Source of the DNA: Lindgomyces ingoldianus
Lineage: Eukaryota; Ascomycota; Dothideomycetes; Pleosporales; Lindgomycetaceae
DNA: 64,000 nt
NCBI RefSeq assembly: GCF_010093535.1
Contig: NW_022985175.1
Span: 124,001-188,000 of the forward strand
Direction: 5' to 3'
The position numbers and the translations under genes were made by a program. Within the stretch, counting starts at the first letter, position 1; each line of letters starts with the position of its first letter. The notes under the pieces are model-generated. The model did no database searches. It worked only from the letters and a program-made list of their open reading frames with translations, and was not told the origin of the DNA. This document shows, in pieces, positions 11,103 through 21,057 of this stretch.

Positions 11103-11706
11103 AATACGTTCGCACAAGCCACGATTCGATCGATCGACCACGAAACGAAACATAATTCAGGGAAGATGAAGTTGGATTGAGTTTGGAAGATGCGAGTAGC
11201 GTTCAAGACGAACAAAAGCTAATCGGGAGTCCAGCCCAAGCGGGCGACCGCGATCGAGAGACGGAAGAGAGGAATAGGCAATTGGAATGAGAAGAAGATA
11301 ACAAATTGCTTGTGAGGGGAAATACAACGCCTGTGTCCAATGCCGCTGCTCAGTGAAGAGCTACCCAACTGTCTAGAGAGAAAAAGGGGGGAAACAAGGA
11401 ACGCCGAAACCTGGAGGCCGAAGCCAGCCAGCCATATCCTGATATCATATGATGTCCATCGTGCCCCGTAATCATGTGCCCGTAATTATGCCCAGGTCCG
11501 AACCCACCCAAGCCGTAAAGACCTCGCTTGCTGAAATGCTGGAGAGGAAACAATAACGAAGGAAGAAAGGAAAAGGAGGAAAGACAAACGCTATGCTAGG
11601 CTACTCGCTATGATGGAAGGCAGAGAGAAGTACAAGGAAATACAAAGGGTTGGCGGTAATACAAAGCTGAAGCTGGAAGGAAATGAAGGAAATTCGTGGT
11701 TTGGGT
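11103..11706. other. Convergent 3' flanks, MnmE and micropeptide transcript
   Basis: Between the end of the MnmE gene (plus) and the last small ORF of the micropeptide unit (minus). A minus frame at 11350-11553 is Gly/His/Tyr-rich (GLYGLGGFGPGHNYGH) but has no upstream ATG start, so I leave it as probable 3' UTR. Confidence 0.35.
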
Positions 11707-11793
11707 TCAGGATCGCCATCGTTCCACGCGCTTCTTTCGAAGCGTTTTTGTGCCGATGGTTTGGTTGGAGTGATGTGAGCGGTGGAAAGTCAT
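11707..11793 (-). CDS. 28-residue basic micropeptide, fourth ATG of the unit
   Basis: Small ORF of 28 codons plus TGA on the minus strand, starting MTFHRSHHSNQ and ending KKRVERWRS. It is rich in His, Lys and Arg (net strongly basic). It is the first ATG after the three heptapeptide ORFs, 67 nt downstream of the third stop. I do not recognise a family. It could be the main product of the transcript, with the three heptapeptide ORFs acting as upstream control elements, or another member of a polycistronic peptide mRNA. Its codons mix freely and there is no internal repeat. Whether it is translated cannot be decided from the sequence. Confidence 0.4.
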   Translation of the reverse strand: MTFHRSHHSNQTIGTKTLRKKRVERWRS

Positions 11794-11860
11794 TGTGCCA
11801 GTGTGGTTTGAAGGATTTGGTTTCTGGTTGATTGCGGGATGCGGGAGTCCCCGCAGACGT

Positions 11861-11884
11861 TTAGTTGTAACCGCCGCGACCCAT
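11861..11884 (-). CDS. Heptapeptide mini-ORF MGRGGYN, copy 3
   Basis: Eight-codon ORF, MGRGGYN then TAA, third ATG of the proposed transcript. Relative to the other two copies it uses GGT for Gly2, GGC for Gly4 and GGT for Gly5, all silent changes. The start context is CATCATGG (A at -3, G at +4). The gap to copy 2 is 79 nt and to the 28-residue ORF 67 nt, with no other ATG in either gap. Confidence 0.65.
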   Translation of the reverse strand: MGRGGYN

Positions 11885-11963
11885 GATGACGGCGTGTTCA
11901 ATATTTAGATGGATAGTTCGGGCGCCTCTTGGCTTGGTGCGTTTGCGCGGATGTGGTGGTCGC

Positions 11964-11987
11964 TCAGTTGTATCCTCCGCGTCCCAT
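11964..11987 (-). CDS. Heptapeptide mini-ORF MGRGGYN, copy 2
   Basis: Eight-codon ORF, MGRGGYN then TGA, second ATG of the proposed transcript. It differs from copy 1 only silently (CGC for Arg3, GGA for Gly5) and in the stop codon. The start context is CAAATGG, the same as copy 1. The 69-nt spacer to copy 1 holds no ATG, and the spacer sequences are not alike, so this is not a simple recent tandem duplication. Confidence 0.65.
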   Translation of the reverse strand: MGRGGYN

Positions 11988-12056
11988 TTGGAAGGTTGAG
12001 AAGAGGCTGAGGTGCTTGGCTATTGCCTCCGTGATTGAGAGTCGAATACGAGCAGC

Positions 12057-12080
12057 TTAGTTGTAGCCTCCACGTCCCAT
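12057..12080 (-). CDS. Heptapeptide mini-ORF MGRGGYN, copy 1
   Basis: Eight-codon ORF, MGRGGYN then TAA, on the minus strand. It is the first ATG after a TATA box at about 12,380: I read 12,081-12,390 base by base and found no other minus-strand ATG. The leader is CT/CA-rich, as in well-expressed fungal mRNAs, with a CATCAG repeat. Together with copies 2 and 3 it forms a unit in which the first three ATGs all encode the same heptapeptide. Confidence 0.65.
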   Translation of the reverse strand: MGRGGYN

Positions 12081-12374
12081 TTGAGCAAGTGTTGCTGAGA
12101 AGAAGCTTGCGACTGCTGAGGTAGCCACGATTTGATTGATGCTACTCGACGGGTATGAAACCGTAGTGCTGATGCTGATGCTGATGACGACGACGAAGAC
12201 GATGTTGTTGTTGTGGAGGAGATGTTTCAGAATAGAAGAAGTGTGAGGTGTGAAGTGTAGAAGACTAGAATCAGGCGCCGAAAGTAGACGAGTGTTGACT
12301 GAAGTAGAGTAGACTGGGATGGAAGAAAGTCGAAGGTGTGGTGGATGACTGGATTGAACGACTGACTCAAAGGA

Positions 12375-12384
12375 AATATATAAT
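12375..12384 (-). promoter_or_regulatory. TATA box of the micropeptide transcript
   Basis: The minus strand reads ATTATATATTTCC here, a good TATA element, followed by a pyrimidine-rich leader (TCATCCACCACACC, then CTTCAGTCAACACTCG). Transcription probably begins 30-60 nt further on, near 12,320-12,350. The start site is an inference from composition. Confidence 0.5.
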
Positions 12385-12389
12385 CTCGA

Positions 12390-15300
12390 ACGAAGCAGAC
12401 GCGTAGGACAAGGGATACCAAAACGTAGAAGGAAGTGCCGAGGGACTGTGTGACTGATTGATGAGCCCCGTTGCAGGCACTCCAGGCATCTTTATAACGA
12501 AGCTTTGCACGAACGCAGCAAAGGCGTAGGCCACACCCAGTCCACCGGAGTCCCGCCCTACGGCTCCTGGGCCCCCTTGCAAGCCACCGTAAGGCATCTA
12601 GTCATCGCGACTTGGTGCTCTCCGGGGAGTGGAAAGAGAGGCTTGGCCCAAATACCGTTGCAGTGAGCATCTGAGCATGCTGGACAGGAATAGAGGATTG
12701 GTGTGTAGCGCTGGAACTGGGGTGTGGCAGTGACTGCATGTGCATGGGCCGACCAGTCCGACAGGGGTTAGGAGCCGCAATGCGCATGGGCTTCGGGCAA
12801 TGGCTCGACGCCGTGGCTGTCGGCGGCTGATAGTGGTGGGACAGGGGTGCTGGACCCCGGCTGCGGCAACGCTGGAGGATTCAGGCCGGTCCGTGGCAGC
12901 TAGCAGTGAGCGGCAAAAGTGGGGTGAATGCCCAGGTGAATTCAATGGTTGTGAAGAAACGGGAGCGGTGCGGCGTTGAGAACATCCCCAGAGTCACAGT
13001 TGCTGTGCGGGAGTTGAGAAAGAAGGTGCCAGTCTGCCTCTGAGGTGCTGCCTGCCTCCTCTTCGAAAATACGCTCCACCATATTGCCCTCCAGGACTCT
13101 CCCCTCCTCCTGATTTAAAAGTCTCGGTCCAAAGTGTGGGATGTTTTCTTGCAAAGGACCAACAAGGATGTTTCCCCAGTAGTCCTGACAAGCGCTGCGA
13201 TCCTTGTGATTGGACGACTTGACCAATGCGCAATACAGTCATGCAACATCATCCGGCCACACCACCTGGGGCCCGCGAATAGGGAACTTAAGATCGCGGC
13301 GTCGACTCCCTGCTTGCCGTTACACCTATTTCGCGCGATTCTGTTTTATATTGCAGTCCAGCGTCCGAGGACATTAACGGGCGCGCCGTTGATCGTCTTC
13401 TACCCACTAGCGCCAAGGGACATGACGGGGCTGTTGCGAGGCAATTATCGTAGGGTAACACGCTTAAAGGAGAGATCGCGATGGCTGCAAGCTTCGCCCG
13501 TAGCTGTTATTCCTGATCTGGGATAAGACGTGGATTACGGACGAGGTGCCTTGAGCATCGTTGCTCAAAAAGAAGGCCAATTCTGCGTTCCTGTGCTCAA
13601 AGGCCATGTGCGGAACATTGTTCGAAACAACGTTACAGCACCGGGTACCAGTTTCGGGGGCTTGCCTAGGATCCTGACCGGCCAATAGTGGGGATGGAGT
13701 GGCTTGGGAGGGGGGTGCACAGAGCATGGCACTGCTAGGCCTGCGTTTCCCCAGCTGTGTCATCTCGACTCATTTTCAGAAGCGGTGATTATCAGAAGAC
13801 AAGAGCGTCGTGCGCTCGTTCGCTGTTCTGTGATGGACCAGTAGCATTGTGTATACGACCTCTCCTTCACGGAACTTCCACTAGCCTCACAACTGCTCCA
13901 CTCCAGCGGGCGTGAACATCAACTGAGATGCACGACTCAGCTGCTAACGGGCATCTCGACTGTGCGCGGGGAGCCTCTCGGTGCCCTTCCGCTTCGGAAG
14001 GGCTGCCGCAACACAAGCAACATCACATTCCCCATGCGCAACATCGTACCTGCAGCTTTACGCTCTCCTGAGTCTGCTGAAAGATGATGGTAGCAGGTAA
14101 GCATGAATAATTATCTTTTCCAACCTTTTCGTAACTGGCCACAGCCAAGGCAGCATTCGCACTAAATTGTGCAAAGAAGGCGAAAACTGCACTGTGGTGC
14201 TTAATTATGAGTTCTTGAAGAAATATATTTTTGTCAATTCACGGGAGCCTCATGCACGGATCGCATCCCCAACCACGGTCCAATAAACATTCGGAGATCG
14301 ATTTTCTCGTCTTCCGACAAGATTTATTCACAGCATGGCCCCAATCCAGAACACCAATAACTATAGAGATTCCTATTGCGGAGTTTGAGACACGCCCTGG
14401 GTTGCCCACCTACCAAAACAGACTAGCATACATCGTGGAAACCCTGGCTCTCTCACCTCATTCAACTTACCCCTCGGATTTACGTTTGTTTTCTTTTTGG
14501 GTTGTCCCGGCGTTGGGAATTCTTGGATTTTCCATGCGTGAGTGAGCCTTGCTCGTGCGACTGGAGCCACGAGCTATATTGCATGCTGCGGGACATCGCC
14601 CCAGCTGCCTGGAACGGGGTATCGATTGGTGGCATCACAAACATTTCTAGCCCCTGAGTATGCTATCTTTGGGGACTGGGATTTGGGGAGTGCTGGCAAC
14701 AGGTAGGCAAAAATTGAGGACCGCGTGTCGTGCCCAAGACCCAAGTCTTCGAAGCCAGATTGCATTCTCGTAAATTATTGAGAAGGTGTATGCGCGCCGT
14801 ATGGGCGACTACGAGAAGGCAAACGAAACATTTTCGCCAGTTCTGAACCGCACCTTCGAGGTTTCGCAGAGATAATGGACTCGAGTAGTCGCACACTCTG
14901 GAACATCTCCGACCAAACTACTGTTCGCTTTCCAAATCCCCTCTCCTGACGGCAGCCGGACGGCAGCGCCATCTCCCCGGCGTCTTTCATCCATCTCATA
15001 AGACCCGAGAAAGAGCCCAGAGCTGCAGGAACCCATCAGCTCTGCATCACAGATGGTGTGTTCCCACCTCCAAAAATAGTCCCCGTCTCCGAAATACAAA
15101 CGCGACAAACGCGATTTGGTAAGGATCTACCCCTGCCATAGGGCTGACCTCATCGCTGTGTCTCAGCCATATTCCAAAACCGGTTAAAGGGCTCGCTAAG
15201 CTCGACAGCTGTGATGGTGGACAGCTGAAAAGCATCATTGGTCACTCGAGTGGCAATTAGCTATAATTATGCGAGCCGGCCAGCTGAGCTAATACCACAA

Positions 15301-17418
15301 GAGGAGGGATTTTGCGGTGTTTAGGAAAGTTGAGAATCTGGAATAAGTTATTTTGGGGGCTAAAGACGTGAGAACTTTCCTAATAGGGCTTTACGGATGG
15401 CATTGGCGACATTCACGTACCCAATCTAGGACAGCACTAAAATGGTTTTGAAATCTAGGATCACGATTCTGGATTTACATGTATGCCCCTTCCCTTCCTT
15501 TCTTTCTCATATCGAAATCATACTCTTGGCGGCCCTTAGCACTTCGCTTCGACGTCGCTGCGTGCCCTGTTCGTAATCTTCCTTCTAGCATTCATGCTTT
15601 CTATCTACCTAAGAAATAGGGCTCTCCTTGTTATCCTCCCTATTCGGACACTTTCAGCGTCCGGATCGGGGACAGGTGACGTCAGATTGCATTTTCGGAA
15701 TGCTGTGGCAGCTTTGTCGGGGAGGTCGGAAAAGGATGGAATGAACGCTTGTTTGTCTTTCGCCTTCTCGCTTCTTTCTGTCGCGCAGGAATGTAAAGGA
15801 GTTTGATTCTAGAGCAAAAGCAATCATGGCGTCTCAACTTCGAAGAAGGCTTGGGGAGTGTATCGTCACACAACCGCATCTGGTTATAGCTTCAGCCTCC
15901 TATCTGCAAGTTGGAGTCAATGCCTGAGGCCTTGGGGCATCCCTAACCGAAACAGTCATTTGAAACGCTACACTTTCGACTCATCGCCTGGTGCTATTGT
16001 CGTGATAGCTACCTTTGCTGTGCATACACTCTGCATTCGACCTATTTCGCAAGCGACTAGACGAGAACATTACACCCATCTTTGATGAATTCTAGCGATT
16101 TCCATGATAGGTCAAGATGTGCATGCCATGCAGCGGAGACTCCGACCCGCTTCTCGATCGATCAGCCTTACGCCCATTCCAGCCTCGCATTTGCTCCTCG
16201 CTCAGCCTTACGCATCTTCCAAGAACATGATCGACCCCGCTAAGATGCACACAAAAAACCACACAGCTACACTGATCGACAGTTTCAACACCAGGTTCGA
16301 CACAGTTGCAGGAGGCGCTTTTCTTAGCGAAAGAGATAGGATTTCTCATCACGGCAGTATTCAGCGAAGGGAATATCGGGGAATCAGGGATGCAATCGCA
16401 TGGCATATGCAGGGTGAAACGTAAAACGGCTCGGTGTGTCCGAGCGCAGGGCTTCCCACGTTTCCTTCCCACCACAACACTTACATCATGGCTTCTTTGA
16501 CTCATTTACTTTTTAGATAGTCTCTGTCTTTTATTTGCTAGAATGGCAGGATTTTGCAGCACTCGGTGGCCTTGTGACTAATATCTTGCATGGGAGCCTC
16601 TGTTCACCGGAATTAGGTGGGATGCTGAATTACTTCATCTTCGATGATGGACTCTAGTCCCGCGCATGGGACAAATGGAAGAGATTAGATTATTTCTTTG
16701 GAAGTGGCAAAATAGAAGGAGAGGCCGCTCGTGGTATACCTTTCAAGTCATTGCTCACCGGAATGCGAATCTGAATTGCTGTCAGTATTTGGTTGTTGCC
16801 TCTGTGATACTTCATAACCGTGGACACATTTCCTTCCATTCCGCGGTGTAAATGCCAAGGAGTCGTTTATTTCTAGGCAACTGATATTGCCGACCGATGC
16901 GCGGTAAAGCGCAGCAACAGACCCAGACATACTGCTAACCAGCGACGCAGTTCCACAATCTTAACCCCAAGCCGCATTAAGATCCTTGAACGCATACAAT
17001 ACTTCTCCGGCCGGAAGCCGCCGAGGTCACAGTTTAACTCTCCATTACAGATGCCACTGAGCCTCAACATTCGTGCCAACCTACAGTATACAGTACTAAG
17101 AAGCTTGGCATGTAACAAACCCACAAACTCGGCCTTGTGCGCGCAGTCCTCAACTCTATCGTCTCACTCTGAAACGTAGTACCATGGTATACCGGTCCGA
17201 AAAACGGCTTAGCTGCTGCCGAGGAGTCAGACGTGCATAATCCGAATATAGAGAAATAGATGTACTGCACTCCGCAAAGCTCGAAAGTTTGCAGCAGCTT
17301 ACATTGCTACAATGTCTTTTTCTGTGTCCATGTCCCTACTAGTGCTAGGGTGAGAGTAAGAATTAGAGCCGAATGCCATGCGACATAGCGGGCCGTTGGG
17401 CATCAGGCTCACAAGATG
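12390..17418. other. Gene-poor region
   Basis: Several open frames of 60-137 codons exist on both strands but none shows a domain, a signal peptide or a consistent splice model. A perfect 9-bp hairpin (gcccttccg-ctt-cggaagggc) lies at 13,983-14,003. The first part is probably the promoter of the micropeptide unit. I see nothing else I can support. Confidence 0.4.
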
Positions 17419-17940
17419 TCAGCCCTGCCAGCCAGGCATAGGGCCACGAAAACCCGATAATGCTGATGAGCTTGGCGATCTATTGTATGTTACAAGCAGT
17501 ACACATACGTCAGAGGCGAAGCAAGATGGTGGCAGCAAGCCTGCGGCGAAATTGCTTAGCTGAGCTGGCCTCGGGGTTATCAGCGTTGAGGTGGAGATAA
17601 TGCGCTTTGGATATGGAAATGACGGGGATGTAACAGGAGTCCCACAGTTAGATGGGGACAGGATGCCGGTGGAGGATGAAGCATATGATGGGAGTACTGT
17701 CCTAGTTGGTGGTGTCGCCGTGTTGGGTTGTATCCGTGCATGGGCTTGAAAATTCAGTAACTTCAGTTCTTGCATGAGAATGCCTTCTCCAGTGTCGTCT
17801 CGTCTACGGATGCTGGACGGGTAATTCGAGATGAACGCGAGTTCGCAAGGCTGAGGGAACCCTTGGCCTACGCTTCGTGGGTGGTGCTGTTTCAACGGCA
17901 TGCTAAAGCGGACATTTTTTTGCGGTGTTGCAGACTTCAT
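17419..17940 (-). CDS. Hypothetical Ser/Pro-rich protein
   Basis: Open frame of 173 residues starting MKSATPQKNVRFSMPLKQ. The first 60 residues look like a real, non-repetitive protein (ELAFISNYPSSIRRRDD, then EGILMQELKLLNFQAHARIQ), followed by a Ser/Thr/Pro-rich stretch of the kind found in disordered fungal regulators. Composition and length make it the best protein candidate in the 11-21 kb gap, but I do not recognise a family. The tail after about residue 140 may be intronic: a GTATGT donor follows SCFASD. A function cannot be given. Confidence 0.4.
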   Translation of the reverse strand: MKSATPQKNVRFSMPLKQHHPRSVGQGFPQPCELAFISNYPSSIRRRDDTGEGILMQELKLLNFQAHARIQPNTATPPTRTVLPSYASSSTGILSPSNCGTPVTSPSFPYPKRIISTSTLITPRPAQLSNFAAGLLPPSCFASDVCVLLVTYNRSPSSSALSGFRGPMPGWQG

Positions 17941-20395
17941 GAGGTCCGGGCGTACGAATTAGGATCAGACCTAGTCAGCCGCTCAAGGCTGAACCCTCGG
18001 ACCAAATCTCAAATGGAGATTCGCCTTCCCACAACACCCTCATTGTTTCTTCTCATTCTATTCTGAGAATAAATCTGGTCTGGTGTCCGTGCAATTTCGT
18101 CTCGGGAACCATATCCTATACGCCAAAACCGTCCACAAACCCCCAAAAAGGCCTCCGTTCACCCAAGCAGGAGCATCGTGAATGATTCATGCCAACCGCT
18201 CTGCGCCTTGAACATTCAAACACATCTTGACACACGACTTGATCCGCGCAGCATGTACCCATGCAACGGCCCGTCCCGTCACACAACTTGCCCAACCCAG
18301 CACTGCACCGCACTGCTTACATCATTTCCGGCCGCACGTGGCATTCCTATATTTTAGGCTTCCAACTCCCCAGTTCCACCAATTCCAGCCGCAATCTTAT
18401 CTTATTGCTGCCCCTAATCTCACTCTTCTTGGCTCGCTCACGGATCTACCTGGCACCAGGTCAGGATGAGATAGAAGATATGCGAATGTGCTTTAGGAGT
18501 CGCATCGCATTTCATCTCATCTTATTCATCCAATCCAATAGAAGCTGGCTTGCTCTACCCATCTCCAAGCACGTCAGACGGAGACGCAGACGCACTTTAC
18601 GCCTCAGGATCCAGAGAGGAATGCGCAGCACACTGGGCAGCTTTCGGCAGCACGCCAGGATGAGGTATGCAACTGCAACATGATTACCATGCAAAGTAGA
18701 GACATTAGACGTCATTTCCTATAGCACTGGGATTCCCTCCGCTCTTACGAGGGCCGTACTTGACTCAGGTACAGGCCTGGGCTGAGGTTGGGCGACTCCC
18801 ACGTGAACGGGAGTGGAGTGCTGACGGCAGGAGTGCAGCCCGCGTTGCCGGAAGTACCTTCTTACTAGGTATCAAATTAATCCTCACGGCTCCCCTTAAT
18901 CTCTAGCCCATACATCTAGCATACGCAACCCCGTCTTTGATCCCCGAAGTGCTGTGCCATCTTCACTGCGCTGTGCACGGAGAGGCGAAAATATCTCTCC
19001 ATCCTCGTGTGTAGACCTAACTCTGCTCCCTCTCGCCTACCCAGATATAGAAGAACGAACAGACAAGAAGACAGATAGCCAGTCTACAGCCCTGCTGACA
19101 AAAGGCCACGACACACCAACACACCCATCCACAAGCACGCGCCCTCGCTCACCTGCACCTCGCCCGCCAACACAGCACCGAAATCCCACCATCCGGTTCA
19201 CCGGAAACGGATCTCCTCTTTGCACCGTATCGCATGCATCGTATCTACAGATACCCATTCCCCGTTCTGATTTAGTGCGTTATCGTGGTCACAGGTTGAC
19301 TTCATATATGCATTCATCATGCAGGTGCAGGTGGCAGTAAGCCAATCGCAACCTAGAGCTGCGCATCGGGCGAACATGTCGGACGGATGGGAATAGAACA
19401 GAGGGGGTCAACGCGGGTGATGCGAAATGGATATTCCATCGTAGAGAGGAAAGCAGGCAGAAGATCCTGACTTGACCGGAAGCAATCAATATTCGATGCT
19501 GTCACCACGGTCTGTCAAAGGAAGGGAATGCGAAGAAAAGCGATGGTGTGTTCCACAACATCGCCAAAAGCGAAAATAGCAGTAGCTCTCCTCACTGCTA
19601 GGCACATGCGCAAAGAGCAAAATCAAACGACTGAGACAAGATCCGAACGGAACCGAACAGTTCGCAAACGGACAGAAAGCTGAACCTCTAAGAAAGCGCA
19701 GAACGAGTATCGCGTACACAAATCAGTGTTGTCTTAGTTGCCTACACAGGTGCTTTCTGTTCGTGCTCCTCACCTGAGCCCTCGCCCAAACCATACGTAG
19801 CCCGTCGTAAGACAGCATCCCACCCACGCAATCCTCTCTTCTCATCTCGCCCAGCAGTATTTCCCGGCATACGGGTGCAGCAGCACAATCTGGCCACCAA
19901 GAAACGTGGCCGCACGGCCCTGCAACCTCGCAACCCTGACCTGATCTCCCACGAGAGTGGAGTCTAAGAAGGTGTTGAACACTGCGTACGAAATACAAGA
20001 CCGTGCTTTATTCTCTGCATGTCTAGTGTCAGATGTCCAGCATCTGCGACCTGCGCCCTGCAAATCTGTCGTGTCTGTCATACTTGTCATTGAGCCCAAG
20101 TTGTGCGATGCCCTATCCAGGCACCCTTGTAAACCACCTGCGAGTCAAATGAATGTCCAGGGCAGCCTGTCTGTCGAACCCGGAGCAGAAAGTCTTCTCG
20201 AAGCCTTCCGAATCGGGCCTTGATAGCTAGGGTGCGCAGTCCGTCCTGATTTGGTTTGGTTTGGTTGGCGTGTGCTGTGTTTGATCAGATGCTCTCCCCT
20301 GCTGTGCCATTGACGTACATTCGTCCATGCCTGGGGTGTCCGAGAAGCAGTGGCGCATGGATTGCGCTTGCAATACAATCTAGAGATCGGCCGTC
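17941..20395. other. Gene-poor region
   Basis: Open frames up to 140 codons occur on both strands without any recognisable motif. It may hold long leaders or non-coding RNA. Nothing can be supported from the sequence alone. Confidence 0.35.
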
Positions 20396-20689
20396 CTATG
20401 AATAAGCGCCTGCTGTGGCTTGCAACTTCGGCATCACTTCCTCGTTCATCGCTTTGGTATACCGTGACCTGAGAATCTTGTGACGCACCCCAATCCATAG
20501 AATGTCCGAACCGATCCGCACCAGGCGCAAACCCCATTTCATCTCTAGCTCGTTGAACTCCGCTTCACAGGCCCTAGAGAAAGTTTGGCGAAATACGCCT
20601 GGCCCCATCTTGGTCAAACGGTCTGCACTTTGTGAGCAGGTATGATAGATTGCGCCGGGTGTAGATACTTTCAAATGCGCATGTGACAA
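20396..20689 (-). CDS. Possible small hypothetical protein
   Basis: Open frame of 97 residues starting MSHAHLKVSTPGAIYH, with a helical, protein-like middle (FRQTFSRACEAEFNELEMKW, then GLRLVRIGSDILWIGVRHKIL). Composition is balanced and unlike the low-complexity shadow frames around it. No family recognised, no flanking splice signals needed. It may be chance. Confidence 0.25.
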   Translation of the reverse strand: MSHAHLKVSTPGAIYHTCSQSADRLTKMGPGVFRQTFSRACEAEFNELEMKWGLRLVRIGSDILWIGVRHKILRSRYTKAMNEEVMPKLQATAGAYS

Positions 20690-21057
20690 ATCAGGAAAGG
20701 TTTCTATCTGCCGGTGGAAGAGTGCAGATGTTGAATTGACAGGGTGTTCGGGGGCGGGCTGACAGCGCGCTTACCGGGAATTACTATCGAACGGCGTTCG
20801 GGGATTCTAGAAAGATTGCTGGTTCTGGGTTGGGTTGGGTTGGGTGGGGGCGGAATTGGAGCAGGGCCGAAGGGCTTGTCAGATATTCTTATACATATGG
20901 ATGTGATGAGCGCGAGGGAGCGAGGATGACAAATTGAGATAGGGATTATTAGGTGGATAGTTGCACGTGATGGGCGAGGGCGATGGCTTGGGTGCTGAAG
21001 AGGGCTGTCTTGGCATTGCGAGGGTATTGTGAAATGAAGAACTTCTACGTGGTTCTC
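20690..21057. other. 3' flank of HUS1
   Basis: Lies between the HUS1 stop (minus) and the small open frame. It includes a (ggttg)-rich stretch at about 20,826-20,850. No gene is seen. Confidence 0.35.

Noticed and set aside
11707..12080. Joining the MGRGGYN units into one longer protein by splicing
   Set aside because: Each unit is bounded by its own ATG and stop, and the spacers lack donor/acceptor pairs of usable length and phase.
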